In this document: in pieces, positions 29,304 through 43,667 of the stretch
How the letters are laid out: each line of letters opens with the position of its first letter
How positions within the stretch are numbered: the first letter of the stretch is position 1
Assembly (NCBI GenBank): GCA_016794225.1
Contig: JAEUKQ010000007.1
Location: forward strand, 1 to 45,732
Source: Alphaproteobacteria bacterium
GTDB taxonomy: Bacteria; Pseudomonadota; Alphaproteobacteria; JAEUKQ01
Reading direction: 5' to 3'
DNA: 45,732 nt
Made by a program: the position numbers and the translations under genes
The notes under the pieces: model-generated
Database searches by the model: none
What the model was told of the DNA's origin: nothing
The model's input: only the letters and a program-made list of their open reading frames with translations

Positions 29304-31114
29304 TGCGTCGTAAAAAGAATATTCCCAACACACCCGAATCAAATCAACCTAGTTTTGATCAGGTTACAATAAACCAGCCGGTGTCAGTTGAAGAGAAATC
29401 TATTTCAATTCCCCCTAACCCTGCACAAAAGAAAACGGAGTCGGCCATGAGCCTTAAATTATCGATGCCAAATGCAACACATGAATTGAAACCTAGAATT
29501 ACCGTTGTTGGCACCGGAGGTGCTGGCAGCAATGCGGTTAATAATATGATTCGATCGAATCTTGAGGGTGTTGACTTTGTTGTGTGCAACACCGATGCAC
29601 AGGCACTTTCCCAATCATTATGCCAACATCGCGTACAACTTGGTGTACATGTAACACAAGGTTTAGGGGCTGGAGCACGCCCGGAAATTGGTCGCGCTGC
29701 TGCTGAGGAAAGTTTAGAAGAAGTTATCCGTTATATCCAAAACAGCAACATGGTCTTTATTGCAGCTGGTATGGGTGGTGGAACAGGTACCGGTGCTGCA
29801 CCTGTTATTGCCCGTGCTGCCCGTGAGCAGGGTATTCTAACAATCGGCGTTGTAACAAAGCCTTTCCATTTCGAAGGTTTACACCGTATGCGCCTTGCCG
29901 AGGCAGGTATCAACGAGCTACAGCAATATGTTGATACCCTGATTGTTATTCCCAATCAGAATCTTTTTCGTATTGCTAATGAAAAAACCACTTTTGCCGA
30001 TGCGTTCCATCTGGCTGACCAAGTTCTTTATTCTGGCGTTCGTGGTGTAACCGACCTTATGGTTATGCCAGGTTTGGTGAATTTGGATTTTGCTGATATC
30101 CGCACTGTTATGTCTGAAATGGGTAAAGCAATGATGGGCACTGGTGAAGCTGAGGGTGAAAACCGTGCTATAAAAGCCGCTGAAGCCGCTATATCCAACC
30201 CGTTGCTTGATGATGTTTCAATGAAAGGCGCTCGTGGTGTTTTAATTAATATCACTGGTGGACTGGATATGACGTTGTTTGAAGTCGATGAAGCAGCGAA
30301 TCGTATTCGTGAGGAAGTTGATCCCGAAGCAAACATTATTTTTGGTTCTACGTTCGATGAGAACTTGGTTGGCAAAGTGCGTATATCTGTTGTTGCCACT
30401 GGTATTGAATCAGAAGCAGCTATTCAACCCCGCCATAACCATGTTAGTCATGCTCAACCAACCCCTACGGTTGGTCGTTCCAATGTGCGTCCCAACATGT
30501 CTCAACCAAACCCGGCGTTTGCACCCACAACCCGTAGAGTTGAACCTGCTATCAACCCTGCAAGCCGTCCAGTAAACATTGCGGAACATAATCGGACATC
30601 AGCCCCGGTCACTTCTGCACCGCAACAATCATCACCGATTCAGCGTGAACAGGTAAAAACGCAAGCAACATGGCGTCCAATGCCAGGTCCGGGTTCAACT
30701 GTTATTAAACAGCAGGTTGAAGATCAGAACCTGGCTTACGAAAATCGCCCACAAGGAAGTGTAACTTCACCGGCAGCGCCGTCTATTTCTCAACGTCCCA
30801 ATGCAGCAGCACCCAGTTTGTTTGCACGTGTTAGCGGTATGGCACCAGCACAACCCGCTACACCAAAAATATCAACTTCATCCGCTGCAATGCAATCACC
30901 CCAAACCCCCATTAGTAATTCAGCAACACGGTCGACGCTTCCAAACAAATCCGCTAATATTGCTACAAACGGCGGGCAAGAACCAGCAGCTGGTTCGTCT
31001 GCTCAACCAGCACTGCAAGTTCGGGTAACCAGCCAAGAGAACAGAGCGCCAACCAATAAAGCAGATGAAGAAATACTTGATATCCCTGCCTTCTTAAGAC
31101 GTCAGGCCAACTAG
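29303..31114 (+). CDS. ftsZ: Cell division protein FtsZ
   Basis: Tubulin-like GTPase that forms the division ring. Seen: [16 protein letters not shown], the GTP signature [14 protein letters not shown] near residue 157, the T7 loop [13 protein letters not shown] that completes the neighbour's active site, a Pro/Gln/Ser-rich linker of about 200 residues, and the conserved tail peptide [15 protein letters not shown] that binds FtsA. Two starts are credible. The ATG at 29303 overlaps the ftsA stop, has GGGAG 9 nt upstream and adds 48 residues (603 aa in total). The ATG at 29447 begins [17 protein letters not shown], the usual alphaproteobacterial start, and also has GGAG 6 nt upstream (555 aa). 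I report the longer form because the extension is open and coding-like. Confidence 0.96.
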   Translation: MRRKKNIPNTPESNQPSFDQVTINQPVSVEEKSISIPPNPAQKKTESAMSLKLSMPNATHELKPRITVVGTGGAGSNAVNNMIRSNLEGVDFVVCNTDAQALSQSLCQHRVQLGVHVTQGLGAGARPEIGRAAAEESLEEVIRYIQNSNMVFIAAGMGGGTGTGAAPVIARAAREQGILTIGVVTKPFHFEGLHRMRLAEAGINELQQYVDTLIVIPNQNLFRIANEKTTFADAFHLADQVLYSGVRGVTDLMVMPGLVNLDFADIRTVMSEMGKAMMGTGEAEGENRAIKAAEAAISNPLLDDVSMKGARGVLINITGGLDMTLFEVDEAANRIREEVDPEANIIFGSTFDENLVGKVRISVVATGIESEAAIQPRHNHVSHAQPTPTVGRSNVRPNMSQPNPAFAPTTRRVEPAINPASRPVNIAEHNRTSAPVTSAPQQSSPIQREQVKTQATWRPMPGPGSTVIKQQVEDQNLAYENRPQGSVTSPAAPSISQRPNAAAPSLFARVSGMAPAQPATPKISTSSAAMQSPQTPISNSATRSTLPNKSANIATNGGQEPAAGSSAQPALQVRVTSQENRAPTNKADEEILDIPAFLRRQAN

Positions 31115-31202
31115 CAACTATATTGCTGTTTGCTTTCTGAAAAAGCAGGACCTATGATTGTTGTTGTTTAACATATGGAATATGTTGTTATTGAGGGATA
31201 AG

Positions 31203-32012
31203 ATGGCATTTGGAATTTGTAAAAGCTTTTTACTGGCTATTAGCATTACTTCTACCCTAGGTTTAACCGCTTGCTCGAAAACTGACCCAGAAGTCTATCT
31301 AGAAGAACCAGCTGAAACCATTTATAATACAGCGTATGATGCATTTTTGTCAGGAGACCGGGAACAGGCAGCAAAACTTTTTAACGAAGTGGAGCGTCAG
31401 CATCCTTACTCTGTATGGGCATTACAGGCTCAATTAATGGCTGCTTACTCATATTATAGTGCCGAGAAATACAATGATGCCATTTTGATTCTTGAACGTT
31501 TTATCGAACAACATCCAGGTAATGTAAACATTCCTTATGCCTATTATCTAAGAGCCGTTTGTTATTATATGCAAATTGTTGATGTTGGCCGCGATCAGCG
31601 GAATACTCAATTAGCACTTGAAGGTTTTCAAGAACTGCTTGGCCTTTTTCCTGAATCGGTTTATGCGCGTGATGCCGCTTTTAAGCTTGATCTAATTCGC
31701 GATCACTTGGCCGGTAAGGAAATGAATGTTGGTCGTTTTTATCAGAATCAACATTTATACCTAGCGGCCGTTAATCGATTCCGCATGGTTATACAAAATT
31801 ATCAAACCACTGGTCATGTCCCAGAGGCTTTACATCGCCTAACAGAAAGTTATTTGTCGTTAGGTGTAGTTGATGAAGCACAAAACGCTGCAGCTGTACT
31901 TGGATATAATTTTCCAGGAAGCCCCTGGTATGAAGATAGTTATCGCCTATTAACCCAAAATAACCTAAAGCCCTTACGCAAAGACAGTTCTTGGTTAAAA
32001 CAACTGTTCTAA
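31203..32012 (+). CDS. bamD: Outer membrane assembly lipoprotein BamD
   Basis: Essential TPR lipoprotein of the BAM machine that folds outer membrane proteins (formerly ComL/YfiO). 269 residues from the ATG at 31203, with GAGGG about 6 nt upstream; the frame is open back to 31158, but the signal peptide only makes sense from 31203. Lipobox LTAC with Cys24 at the end of a hydrophobic stretch. TPR-like repeats follow (NTAYDAFLSGDREQAAKLFNEVERQHPYSVWALQAQLM, then YNDAILILERFIEQHPGN), and the DQRNTQLALEGFQELLGLFPES segment is typical of BamD. It lies 88 nt after ftsZ, where lpxC usually intervenes in related bacteria. Confidence 0.95.
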   Translation: MAFGICKSFLLAISITSTLGLTACSKTDPEVYLEEPAETIYNTAYDAFLSGDREQAAKLFNEVERQHPYSVWALQAQLMAAYSYYSAEKYNDAILILERFIEQHPGNVNIPYAYYLRAVCYYMQIVDVGRDQRNTQLALEGFQELLGLFPESVYARDAAFKLDLIRDHLAGKEMNVGRFYQNQHLYLAAVNRFRMVIQNYQTTGHVPEALHRLTESYLSLGVVDEAQNAAAVLGYNFPGSPWYEDSYRLLTQNNLKPLRKDSSWLKQLF

Positions 32013-32021
32013 GTTTGATAC

Positions 32022-37309
<5,288 letters not shown>

Positions 37310-37392
37310 AAATCATAAAAAATTTTGTATATTAAACTGATATCACCAAGCTAATTGTACATTACAGGTATACACCATTATGTTTTATGTAC

Positions 37393-39432
37393 TTAAGAAA
37401 CTTTTGTAAGCTTGGCAGTTGCCCAGTTTAAGTATTCCCTGCTTTGTTGATTAAGATGTTGCGCTAATTGCTGTTGGACTTGTTGGTGATAATTGTTTAA
37501 CCAGCCCAATTCTTCAACAGTTAGTAAGCTAACATCAATAAGACGCCGATCAAACGGTGCCAATGTAAGAGTTTCAAAACCAAGCATTTCCCGTTCTGCG
37601 CCATCGATTATAGCGGGTACAACCAATACCAGGTTTTCAAGCCGAATGCCATAAGCACCCTTTTTGTAATAGCCTGGTTCGTTTGATAGAATCATCCCCG
37701 GTTGTAATGCTACCTGGTTAGGGGCAGTAGCTATACGTTGTGGGCCTTCATGAACACTAAGGTAACTGCCAACTCCATGACCTGTTCCATGATCATAATT
37801 CAACCCATGCTGCCACAAGTGATAACGCGCTATAGCGTCTAATTGGTGGCCTGAAACGCCTTTTGGAAATTTTGCCATAGCAAGGCTGATATGCCCTTTC
37901 AAAACCAAGGTGAAGTGTTTTTTCATAATTGGCGTTGGATCACCTATGGCCATCGTACGGGTAATGTCTGTTGTTCCATCCAGGTATTGCCCGCCCGAAT
38001 CAAGAAGCAATAATTCGCCATGTTGCACAACGCGATTGCTTACCGGTGTTGGCCGATAATGAACGATAGCCCCATTGGGGCCTGATCCTGCAATTGTTTC
38101 GAAACTTGTGCCCCGAAATAGGCTGTTTTGACACCGGAATTGATAGAGCTGTGCGGCAACATCCAACTCGGTTATCTTTTTCTTAGCTTTAACCTGATCA
38201 CTTAACCAAGCAAGTAATTGTACTATCGCTACCCCATCGCGCAGGTGGCTAGCACGAGCGCCTTGAATTTCGGTAGACGTTTTACATGCACGGGGTAACA
38301 AACATGGATCTGGCTGCTTATGAATAACAGCGCCTGCTTGTTCAAGACGGTTATAAATCCATACAGCCACAATATCAGGATCAAGCAAAACATGACGTCG
38401 GTCAGAACCAAGCTTTTCCAAGGTTTTTGCAAAATATTCACATGGAAGTAGATGTATATTAGCTGGCAACGATTGCTGTAATTTTCTGGTTATTTTGCGG
38501 ATATCTACGTACCAGTGAATTTGCTGATCTTGGTAAAAAATAACAAAACTGTGCACAAAGGGCGTATTTGGCACATCCCCACCCCGCACATTCAACAACC
38601 ATGCCACTGACTCGGGCGCTGTTAGTACAACTGCATCTAGCTGTTTTTGCTGTAATTCTTTTGCCAATATTGCCGCTTTTTCCGCAGTTGACCACCCAGC
38701 ATATTGCAAAGGATGCAGATTTACGGGTGCAAGTGGACGTGGCGGTCGACCAACCCAAACTTCATCTATGGGATTTTGTTCAAGCATAACAAGGTGACCG
38801 TGTGCTTTTTCAATAGCGTTTTTTAGCCGTTGCAATTGATTGGGCGTATGCAACCATGGGTCAATTCCTATACGCTGGCCTTTTTTTAGCTGTGCGTTCA
38901 GCCACCCATCACTTGATTGTTCACTGCTTAAAAAAACTTGAAAACAACTCGAATCAGTTTGTTGAGCTGCTTGTAAAATATACCGTCCATCAACAAATAA
39001 CCCAGCTTGATCTCTAAGAACAACGGCTAATCCTGAAGAACCAGTAAAACCACTAAGCCATCCTAAACGCTCGGCATAGGCGGCAATATATTCGCCCTGA
39101 TATTCATCTGTGCGCGGAATGATAAAGCCATCCAATTTTTGCCGTTGAAGATAATCTCTTAGTAATTTTAGCCGCTTGGCAATATCAGATTTAGAAGCTG
39201 CCACACTTAATTCATCTTGACGATACTTCTCAAGCTGTTGCCTTAAGCTGTATAATTGTTGATCAAGATCAGGATTGCGTTGGTCAGATATTAATACCTG
39301 CCAAGAATTTGGATCAATATCGTTAGGTGCTGCCAAAACGCCAGACATAATGTCATAAACAGCTGGCACCGTTTTTTCGATCCGGTACTTTTTTAATAAT
39401 TGTTGTAGATGATCATCCCCTTGATAAGACAT
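37393..39432 (-). CDS. pepP: Xaa-Pro aminopeptidase (aminopeptidase P, M24B), long form
   Basis: Dinuclear metallopeptidase that removes an N-terminal residue preceding proline. 679 residues. An extra 85 or so N-terminal residues (including the PAVYDIMSGVLAAPNDIDPNSWQVL stretch) precede two creatinase-like N domains (RTDEYQGEYIAAYAERLGWLSGFTGSSGLAVV, then TAPESVAWLLNVRGGDV) and the pita-bread catalytic domain. Metal ligands are visible: the Asp pair in LLLDSGGQYLDGTTDITRT, His in GHGVGSYLSVHEGP, Glu in LSNEPGYY and Glu in GIRLENLVLV. The ATG has GGGAGAAAGG just upstream. The first extension may be usual for Rhodospirillales members; I cannot confirm this here. Confidence 0.93.
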   Translation of the reverse strand: MSYQGDDHLQQLLKKYRIEKTVPAVYDIMSGVLAAPNDIDPNSWQVLISDQRNPDLDQQLYSLRQQLEKYRQDELSVAASKSDIAKRLKLLRDYLQRQKLDGFIIPRTDEYQGEYIAAYAERLGWLSGFTGSSGLAVVLRDQAGLFVDGRYILQAAQQTDSSCFQVFLSSEQSSDGWLNAQLKKGQRIGIDPWLHTPNQLQRLKNAIEKAHGHLVMLEQNPIDEVWVGRPPRPLAPVNLHPLQYAGWSTAEKAAILAKELQQKQLDAVVLTAPESVAWLLNVRGGDVPNTPFVHSFVIFYQDQQIHWYVDIRKITRKLQQSLPANIHLLPCEYFAKTLEKLGSDRRHVLLDPDIVAVWIYNRLEQAGAVIHKQPDPCLLPRACKTSTEIQGARASHLRDGVAIVQLLAWLSDQVKAKKKITELDVAAQLYQFRCQNSLFRGTSFETIAGSGPNGAIVHYRPTPVSNRVVQHGELLLLDSGGQYLDGTTDITRTMAIGDPTPIMKKHFTLVLKGHISLAMAKFPKGVSGHQLDAIARYHLWQHGLNYDHGTGHGVGSYLSVHEGPQRIATAPNQVALQPGMILSNEPGYYKKGAYGIRLENLVLVVPAIIDGAEREMLGFETLTLAPFDRRLIDVSLLTVEELGWLNNYHQQVQQQLAQHLNQQSREYLNWATAKLTKVS

Positions 39433-39819
39433 ATGCCTTTCTCCCTGAGTGAAGCAGTTTGCAGTAATGTTTAAGACGGTAATATCTGTTCCTTAACTTA
39501 ACGGTTATGATGCTAAATAGCAACACATGTAAAAAAAATGCTTGATGGCAGAATATTTATTTGGTTTTGAAATAATATAGACCTGCCAATAATGTTCAAA
39601 TTGTAATAATATTACTTATTATTGATATATTATTACCTTAAAGACCGTTTAAACCTGTAACAACTTTATTTTTACAAAATATGCTGCAGCGCAAAATAAT
39701 CTTGTATAAAATAAATAATAATGCTATATAAATGGCTGTGTAATTAATTTTATTGTATTTAGCATATGCAAAAAAACCATATTGCACCATAAAAATAACA
39801 ACGATAAAAGGATTGAACC
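39433..39819. other. Intergenic region between pepP and a DUF1127-like gene
   Basis: 387 nt, extremely AT-rich, with no coding frame. It contains two symmetric elements. An imperfect hairpin has TGGCAG at 39546-39551 and CTGCCA at 39583-39588, with a run of eight A at 39531-39538 (T on the minus strand). A perfect 10-bp inverted repeat, GTAATAATAT/ATATTATTAC, is at 39603-39636. A weak promoter match for the DUF1127-like gene is TTGTAT at 39702-39707 and TATATA at 39725-39730, 17-nt spacer. Confidence 0.5.
39603..39636. repeat. Perfect 10-bp AT-only-core inverted repeat
   Basis: GTAATAATAT at 39603-39612 and its exact reverse complement ATATTATTAC at 39627-39636, spaced by 14 nt. It could be a dimeric regulator site or a cruciform-prone element. 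In such AT-rich DNA chance is possible, but a 10-of-10 match is notable. Confidence 0.6.
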
Positions 39820-40194
39820 ATGAATAACGGAAACGTAAAACTTACCGATGGTTCGAAGCCTAAAGTGGCTAAAAACAAATTGGGTAAAACACCGGTGTCT
39901 ATTTTTGCTGGGTTCGTTCGCTCAATGCGCCTGAACCGAAAACAACGTTTGTTGTTACAGCGTCAGGCTATTTTACGCCGCGAACTAAATGGCTTTAGTA
40001 ACCATATGTTTGATGATTTAGGTATGACCAGTGATATTGCATCAACAAGCGATATCACTGGCATCGCACTATTAACAGGATCTGAGTTTATTAATACACT
40101 TAACAATTCAGTTAATCTTAACGATAATTGTTCTTTATTACACAAAACCCAATTCGAAAACCAATCTGCTGCATGTCGTTTAAAAGCCGCTTAA
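39820..40194 (+). CDS. Small DUF1127-like protein
   Basis: 124 residues, basic N-terminal half. The middle, RQAILRRELNGFSNHMFDDLGMTSDI at about residues 47-72, matches the DUF1127 pattern R-EL-x-L-S-x(4)-L-x-D-[LI]-G-x-[ST]-x-x-[DE]-I known from short alphaproteobacterial proteins, some of which bind RNA and affect phosphate and carbon metabolism. The flanking 46 N-terminal and 50 C-terminal residues have no clear homology. The ATG has AAAGGA 7 nt upstream. The gene stands alone between two minus-strand units and ends in its own terminator. Family membership is likely; a role is not known. Confidence 0.75.
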   Translation: MNNGNVKLTDGSKPKVAKNKLGKTPVSIFAGFVRSMRLNRKQRLLLQRQAILRRELNGFSNHMFDDLGMTSDIASTSDITGIALLTGSEFINTLNNSVNLNDNCSLLHKTQFENQSAACRLKAA

Positions 40195-40203
40195 GCGGTT
40201 TTT
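40182..40203. terminator. Bidirectional intrinsic terminator, containing the upstream stop codon in its loop
   Basis: AAAAGCCGC at 40182-40190 pairs with GCGGTTTTT at 40195-40203 around a TTAA loop (one G-T wobble). The TAA of the DUF1127-like gene is in the loop at 40192-40194. The A run on one side and T run on the other let it work in both directions, so it can also end the minus-strand uvrD-prmA transcript, whose stop is about 70 nt away. Confidence 0.8.
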
Positions 40204-40271
40204 CTCCATGATTGAACAATCTTCAAAATGCCTATATGTTTATGAATTAGCTTGCTTTTGGCCCTTTGTTA

Positions 40272-41279
40272 TTAATCTTGATTAATCTTATTGATATATT
40301 TAAAGGCATCAATCAGCATATCTGCATCTTTTTCTACATCCCGCTTGTTATCTACAGGCATTTCACTTTGATCTACGATGATCTCCTGGCTTGGTCTTGA
40401 ACCGTGCCGTACAACAAGTATAGACCATTCACCCATACGTAAACGCTCGACCACAACCAAATTATGGCGATTATGAGATCTCTCGACAAAATCTTCTTGG
40501 CTGGTCAATAATCCCGATAAAATGGCGAAACCCTGCGGGGCTAGGTTTTTTGCAAGACCGTAAGACATTTTAGAAATTGGCCTTGCTAAAATGTTAGCCA
40601 CAACAAGATCAAAAGGACCACGCTTCTTCACCCAGGAACCGTAACCATTACTCCATCGCACATTAATCTTGCCTACGAGATTGTTAACTTTCAAATTTTC
40701 ACGTGTTACATCAAGGGCTTCATAATCAAGATCAACAGCAAGCACATAGGCATCATTCCATAATCGAGCTGCACCCATGGCCAAAATTCCACTGCCACAG
40801 CCCAAATCAAGAATTTTTTGGAATTTATATTTCCGTTTGTTACGAAATATCTGCATCATCTTAAGACAACCGGCGGTTGTCTCATGCCGACCTGTACCAA
40901 ATGCCAACCCCGCATCAATCCTTAGGGGTAAAAATTTTACCGGTATCTTGCCACGATAAAACGACCCATACACAAAGAAACGACCGATTGTAAAAGGTGC
41001 CAAAATTTCTTCACTTTCTTTAACCCAATCTTTTTCGGGTAAAGGCTCTGACTCGATGTGATATTGATCAATCGCATTGGTATCTAAATATTCTTTAAAA
41101 ATTGGTATTTTTGATTCAAGCCGGTCATTTGATAAAATTTCAACAACCCATTGTTTCTGGTCATTTTCATAACTTGAAATTGCCATCCCTATCCCATCGG
41201 CAAGACCTTCAAGTTTAACCCGATAACGATCAGGACAACCTTGGGGCAACGTAATTTTCAGCAACCATAATTCTTCCAT
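40272..41279 (-). CDS. prmA: Ribosomal protein L11 methyltransferase
   Basis: SAM-dependent enzyme that trimethylates amino groups of ribosomal protein L11. 335 residues from the ATG at 41279, which has GGTGG about 6 nt upstream; an earlier in-frame GTG at 41288 would add three residues. Seen: RIDAGLAFGTGRHETTAGCL near residue 125, SAM motif KILDLGCGSGILAMGAARL, VLAVDLDYEALDVTRENLKVN, and VVANILARPI. The last 50 residues, acidic and charged, go beyond the usual end. It follows uvrD after 10 nt. Confidence 0.95.
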   Translation of the reverse strand: MEELWLLKITLPQGCPDRYRVKLEGLADGIGMAISSYENDQKQWVVEILSNDRLESKIPIFKEYLDTNAIDQYHIESEPLPEKDWVKESEEILAPFTIGRFFVYGSFYRGKIPVKFLPLRIDAGLAFGTGRHETTAGCLKMMQIFRNKRKYKFQKILDLGCGSGILAMGAARLWNDAYVLAVDLDYEALDVTRENLKVNNLVGKINVRWSNGYGSWVKKRGPFDLVVANILARPISKMSYGLAKNLAPQGFAILSGLLTSQEDFVERSHNRHNLVVVERLRMGEWSILVVRHGSRPSQEIIVDQSEMPVDNKRDVEKDADMLIDAFKYINKINQD

Positions 41280-41289
41280 GCGATCCACC

Positions 41290-43545
41290 CTATTTCACTG
41301 TTTCAGCTGCCACCAAAAATGTGGCAATTACTTTTTTTGTTCCGGCCTTATCAAAGGCTATTTCTAAATGTTCACCGGCACAATCAATAACAGTGCCATA
41401 ACCGAACTTTTGGTGAAATACTTTATCACCATTTTTAAATGCCACCATATTTTTAGAAGAAAGTGCCTGCCCATACGAATAATCTTGTCCCATGTTGCCA
41501 CGAGCTGGGGTCAATAAAAAGCGGTTTTTGGATTGCTGATAATCACCTTGACGAACAAATGTGCTTTGCAAATTCTGATCCCAAAAATATGCCCATTTTT
41601 CGGCCATAAGGCTACCAATAATTGGGGATAACGATTTTTTCGGTAATTCGCGCAAAAAACGTGATGGTAAAGCATTCTGCCACGTACCATATAATCGTCG
41701 GCTGTTTGCATAAGTTATATACAAATGGCGGCGTGCCCGTGTAATACCAACATAAGCAAGACGTCGTTCTTCTTCAAGACCATGCTGGCCATTATCATCT
41801 AAAGCACGTTGATGAGGAAACAATCCTTCTTCCCAACCCGGTAGAAAAACCGTATCAAACTCTAACCCCTTGGCACTATGCAAAGTCATGATACTGATCA
41901 TATCTTTAGGATTAGCTTCAGCATTCTCCATAACCAAACCAACATGTTCTAAGAATCCAGCCAAATTTTCAAAAGATTCCATGGCCGATACAAGCTCTTT
42001 CAGGTTTTCAAGACGCCCCGATGAATCAGGTGATGGATCTTTTTGCCACATTTCAGTATAACCGGATTCATCAAGAACAATGCGTGCTAATTCTGTATGA
42101 CGCACTTGTTCCACCATACCACGCCAATGATCAATGTTTTGGATAAACCCTGCTAAAGAACGCCTAGCCGACGTGCTACCAAGCTGTTCCTGCACCATAT
42201 GTCTTGCTGACTCTAACAGGCTGCAAGAAAGTGTACGCGCCGACTGATACAAAGCCCTTATAGTTGTTTCACCAATACCGCGCCTGGGGGTATTAATAAT
42301 GCGTTCAAAGGCCAAATCGTCACGCGGTTGGTGAATCAGTCTTAGATAAGCTAAAGCATCCCGAATTTCCAGGCGTTCATAGAATCGTAATCCACCAATC
42401 ACACGATATTTAATTCCAAATGTTAAAAAACGTTCTTCAAACTCGCGCGTTTGTGCTGCTGTTCGTACAAGAACCGCCATTGATCCCAGCTTTTCTCCTC
42501 GACGCTGGATAGATTCAATTTCTTCAGCTACAAAACGTGCCTCTTCCGTACCGTCCCAGAAATTACCCAACTGAACATAATCACCATCGGTAATATCTGT
42601 ACGCAAGGTCTTCACCATGCGGTCACGATTATGGGCGATAATCCCAGACGCTGCTGCTAAAATATGTGGCGTTGATCGGTAATTTTGTTCAAGACGAACA
42701 ATTTTTGCGGTTGGAAAATCCTGACCAAATCTTAGGATGTTGCCAATTTCAGCACCACGCCATCCGTAAATTGACTGGTCGTCATCCCCTACACAGCAAA
42801 TATTTTGATGTTGTTGTGATAACAACCTTATCCAAAGATATTGCGCAGTATTTGTATCTTGGTATTCATCAACCATAATAAATCTAAATTGCTGGTGATA
42901 TTGGCTTAGAATTTCTGGTTGTTTACTTAAAATATGCAAATTATGTAATAATAAATCACCAAAATCACAGCTGTTCAGGCTTTTAAGACGTTGCTGATAC
43001 ATCGTGTATAATTGCGGCAATTTAGGATTTACTAACGTGTTAGGCGACATATTGCTTATATGCTCGGGCGATAATCCCTTGTCTTTCCAACGCGCAAATA
43101 AATCCCCAACCTGACGGGGAGGCAACTTTTGATCATCAATGTTTTCGATTTGTAACAGTTGTTTAATTAAACGCAGTTGATCATCTTCGTCCAAAATTGT
43201 AAATTGTGGTGTTAGACCAACAATCTCAGCATGGCGACGCAACAAGCGTGCAGCAAGCGCATGAAAAGTTCCCAACCACCAACCTTCCACTGGTCGTTGA
43301 AGAATCATCGCTACACGCTCTTTTATTTCCTGTGCAGCTTTATTGGTAAAAGTGACGGCCAGTAATTGGCCAGGATGTGCACGTCCTGTCGATAAGATAT
43401 GAGCAATTCTGGCAATCAAAACACGTGTCTTGCCTGTTCCAGCCCCAGCAAGGATCAACAACGGTCCTTCGGTGGTCATGGCAGCTTCCAACTGCGCATT
43501 ATTTAAAGCCATACCCATGATGCCAGACATTTTTGCTTTTTCCAT
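41290..43545 (-). CDS. uvrD: DNA helicase II (UvrD/PcrA family)
   Basis: Superfamily 1 3'-5' helicase used in excision and mismatch repair. 751 residues. Seen: Q-motif LNNAQLEAAMTTEGPLLILAGAGTGKTRVL (Walker A), VTFTNKAAQEIKERV, DEEDQLRLIKQLL-like stretch, Walker B VDEYQDTN, VGDDDQSIYGWRGAEIGNIL, RLEQNYRST, MTLHSAKGLEFDTVFLPGWEEGLFPH, and EERRLAYVGITRAR. The C-terminal FGYGTVIDCAGEHLEIAFDKAGTKKV is the small PcrA tail fold that contacts RNA polymerase in other bacteria. Two Met codons near the start (43545, 43530) leave the exact N-terminus open. Confidence 0.95.
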   Translation of the reverse strand: MEKAKMSGIMGMALNNAQLEAAMTTEGPLLILAGAGTGKTRVLIARIAHILSTGRAHPGQLLAVTFTNKAAQEIKERVAMILQRPVEGWWLGTFHALAARLLRRHAEIVGLTPQFTILDEDDQLRLIKQLLQIENIDDQKLPPRQVGDLFARWKDKGLSPEHISNMSPNTLVNPKLPQLYTMYQQRLKSLNSCDFGDLLLHNLHILSKQPEILSQYHQQFRFIMVDEYQDTNTAQYLWIRLLSQQHQNICCVGDDDQSIYGWRGAEIGNILRFGQDFPTAKIVRLEQNYRSTPHILAAASGIIAHNRDRMVKTLRTDITDGDYVQLGNFWDGTEEARFVAEEIESIQRRGEKLGSMAVLVRTAAQTREFEERFLTFGIKYRVIGGLRFYERLEIRDALAYLRLIHQPRDDLAFERIINTPRRGIGETTIRALYQSARTLSCSLLESARHMVQEQLGSTSARRSLAGFIQNIDHWRGMVEQVRHTELARIVLDESGYTEMWQKDPSPDSSGRLENLKELVSAMESFENLAGFLEHVGLVMENAEANPKDMISIMTLHSAKGLEFDTVFLPGWEEGLFPHQRALDDNGQHGLEEERRLAYVGITRARRHLYITYANSRRLYGTWQNALPSRFLRELPKKSLSPIIGSLMAEKWAYFWDQNLQSTFVRQGDYQQSKNRFLLTPARGNMGQDYSYGQALSSKNMVAFKNGDKVFHQKFGYGTVIDCAGEHLEIAFDKAGTKKVIATFLVAAETVK

Positions 43546-43667
43546 ATAAACACACTATATATTTAACAGTTAGCATTTGAACTAAGTGATTCAGATGGTA
43601 GTGGAAAGTTTTTTTAATAATTTATACAAATAAATTGCTGTAGAACAACCAATCAAAGGATTAACTT

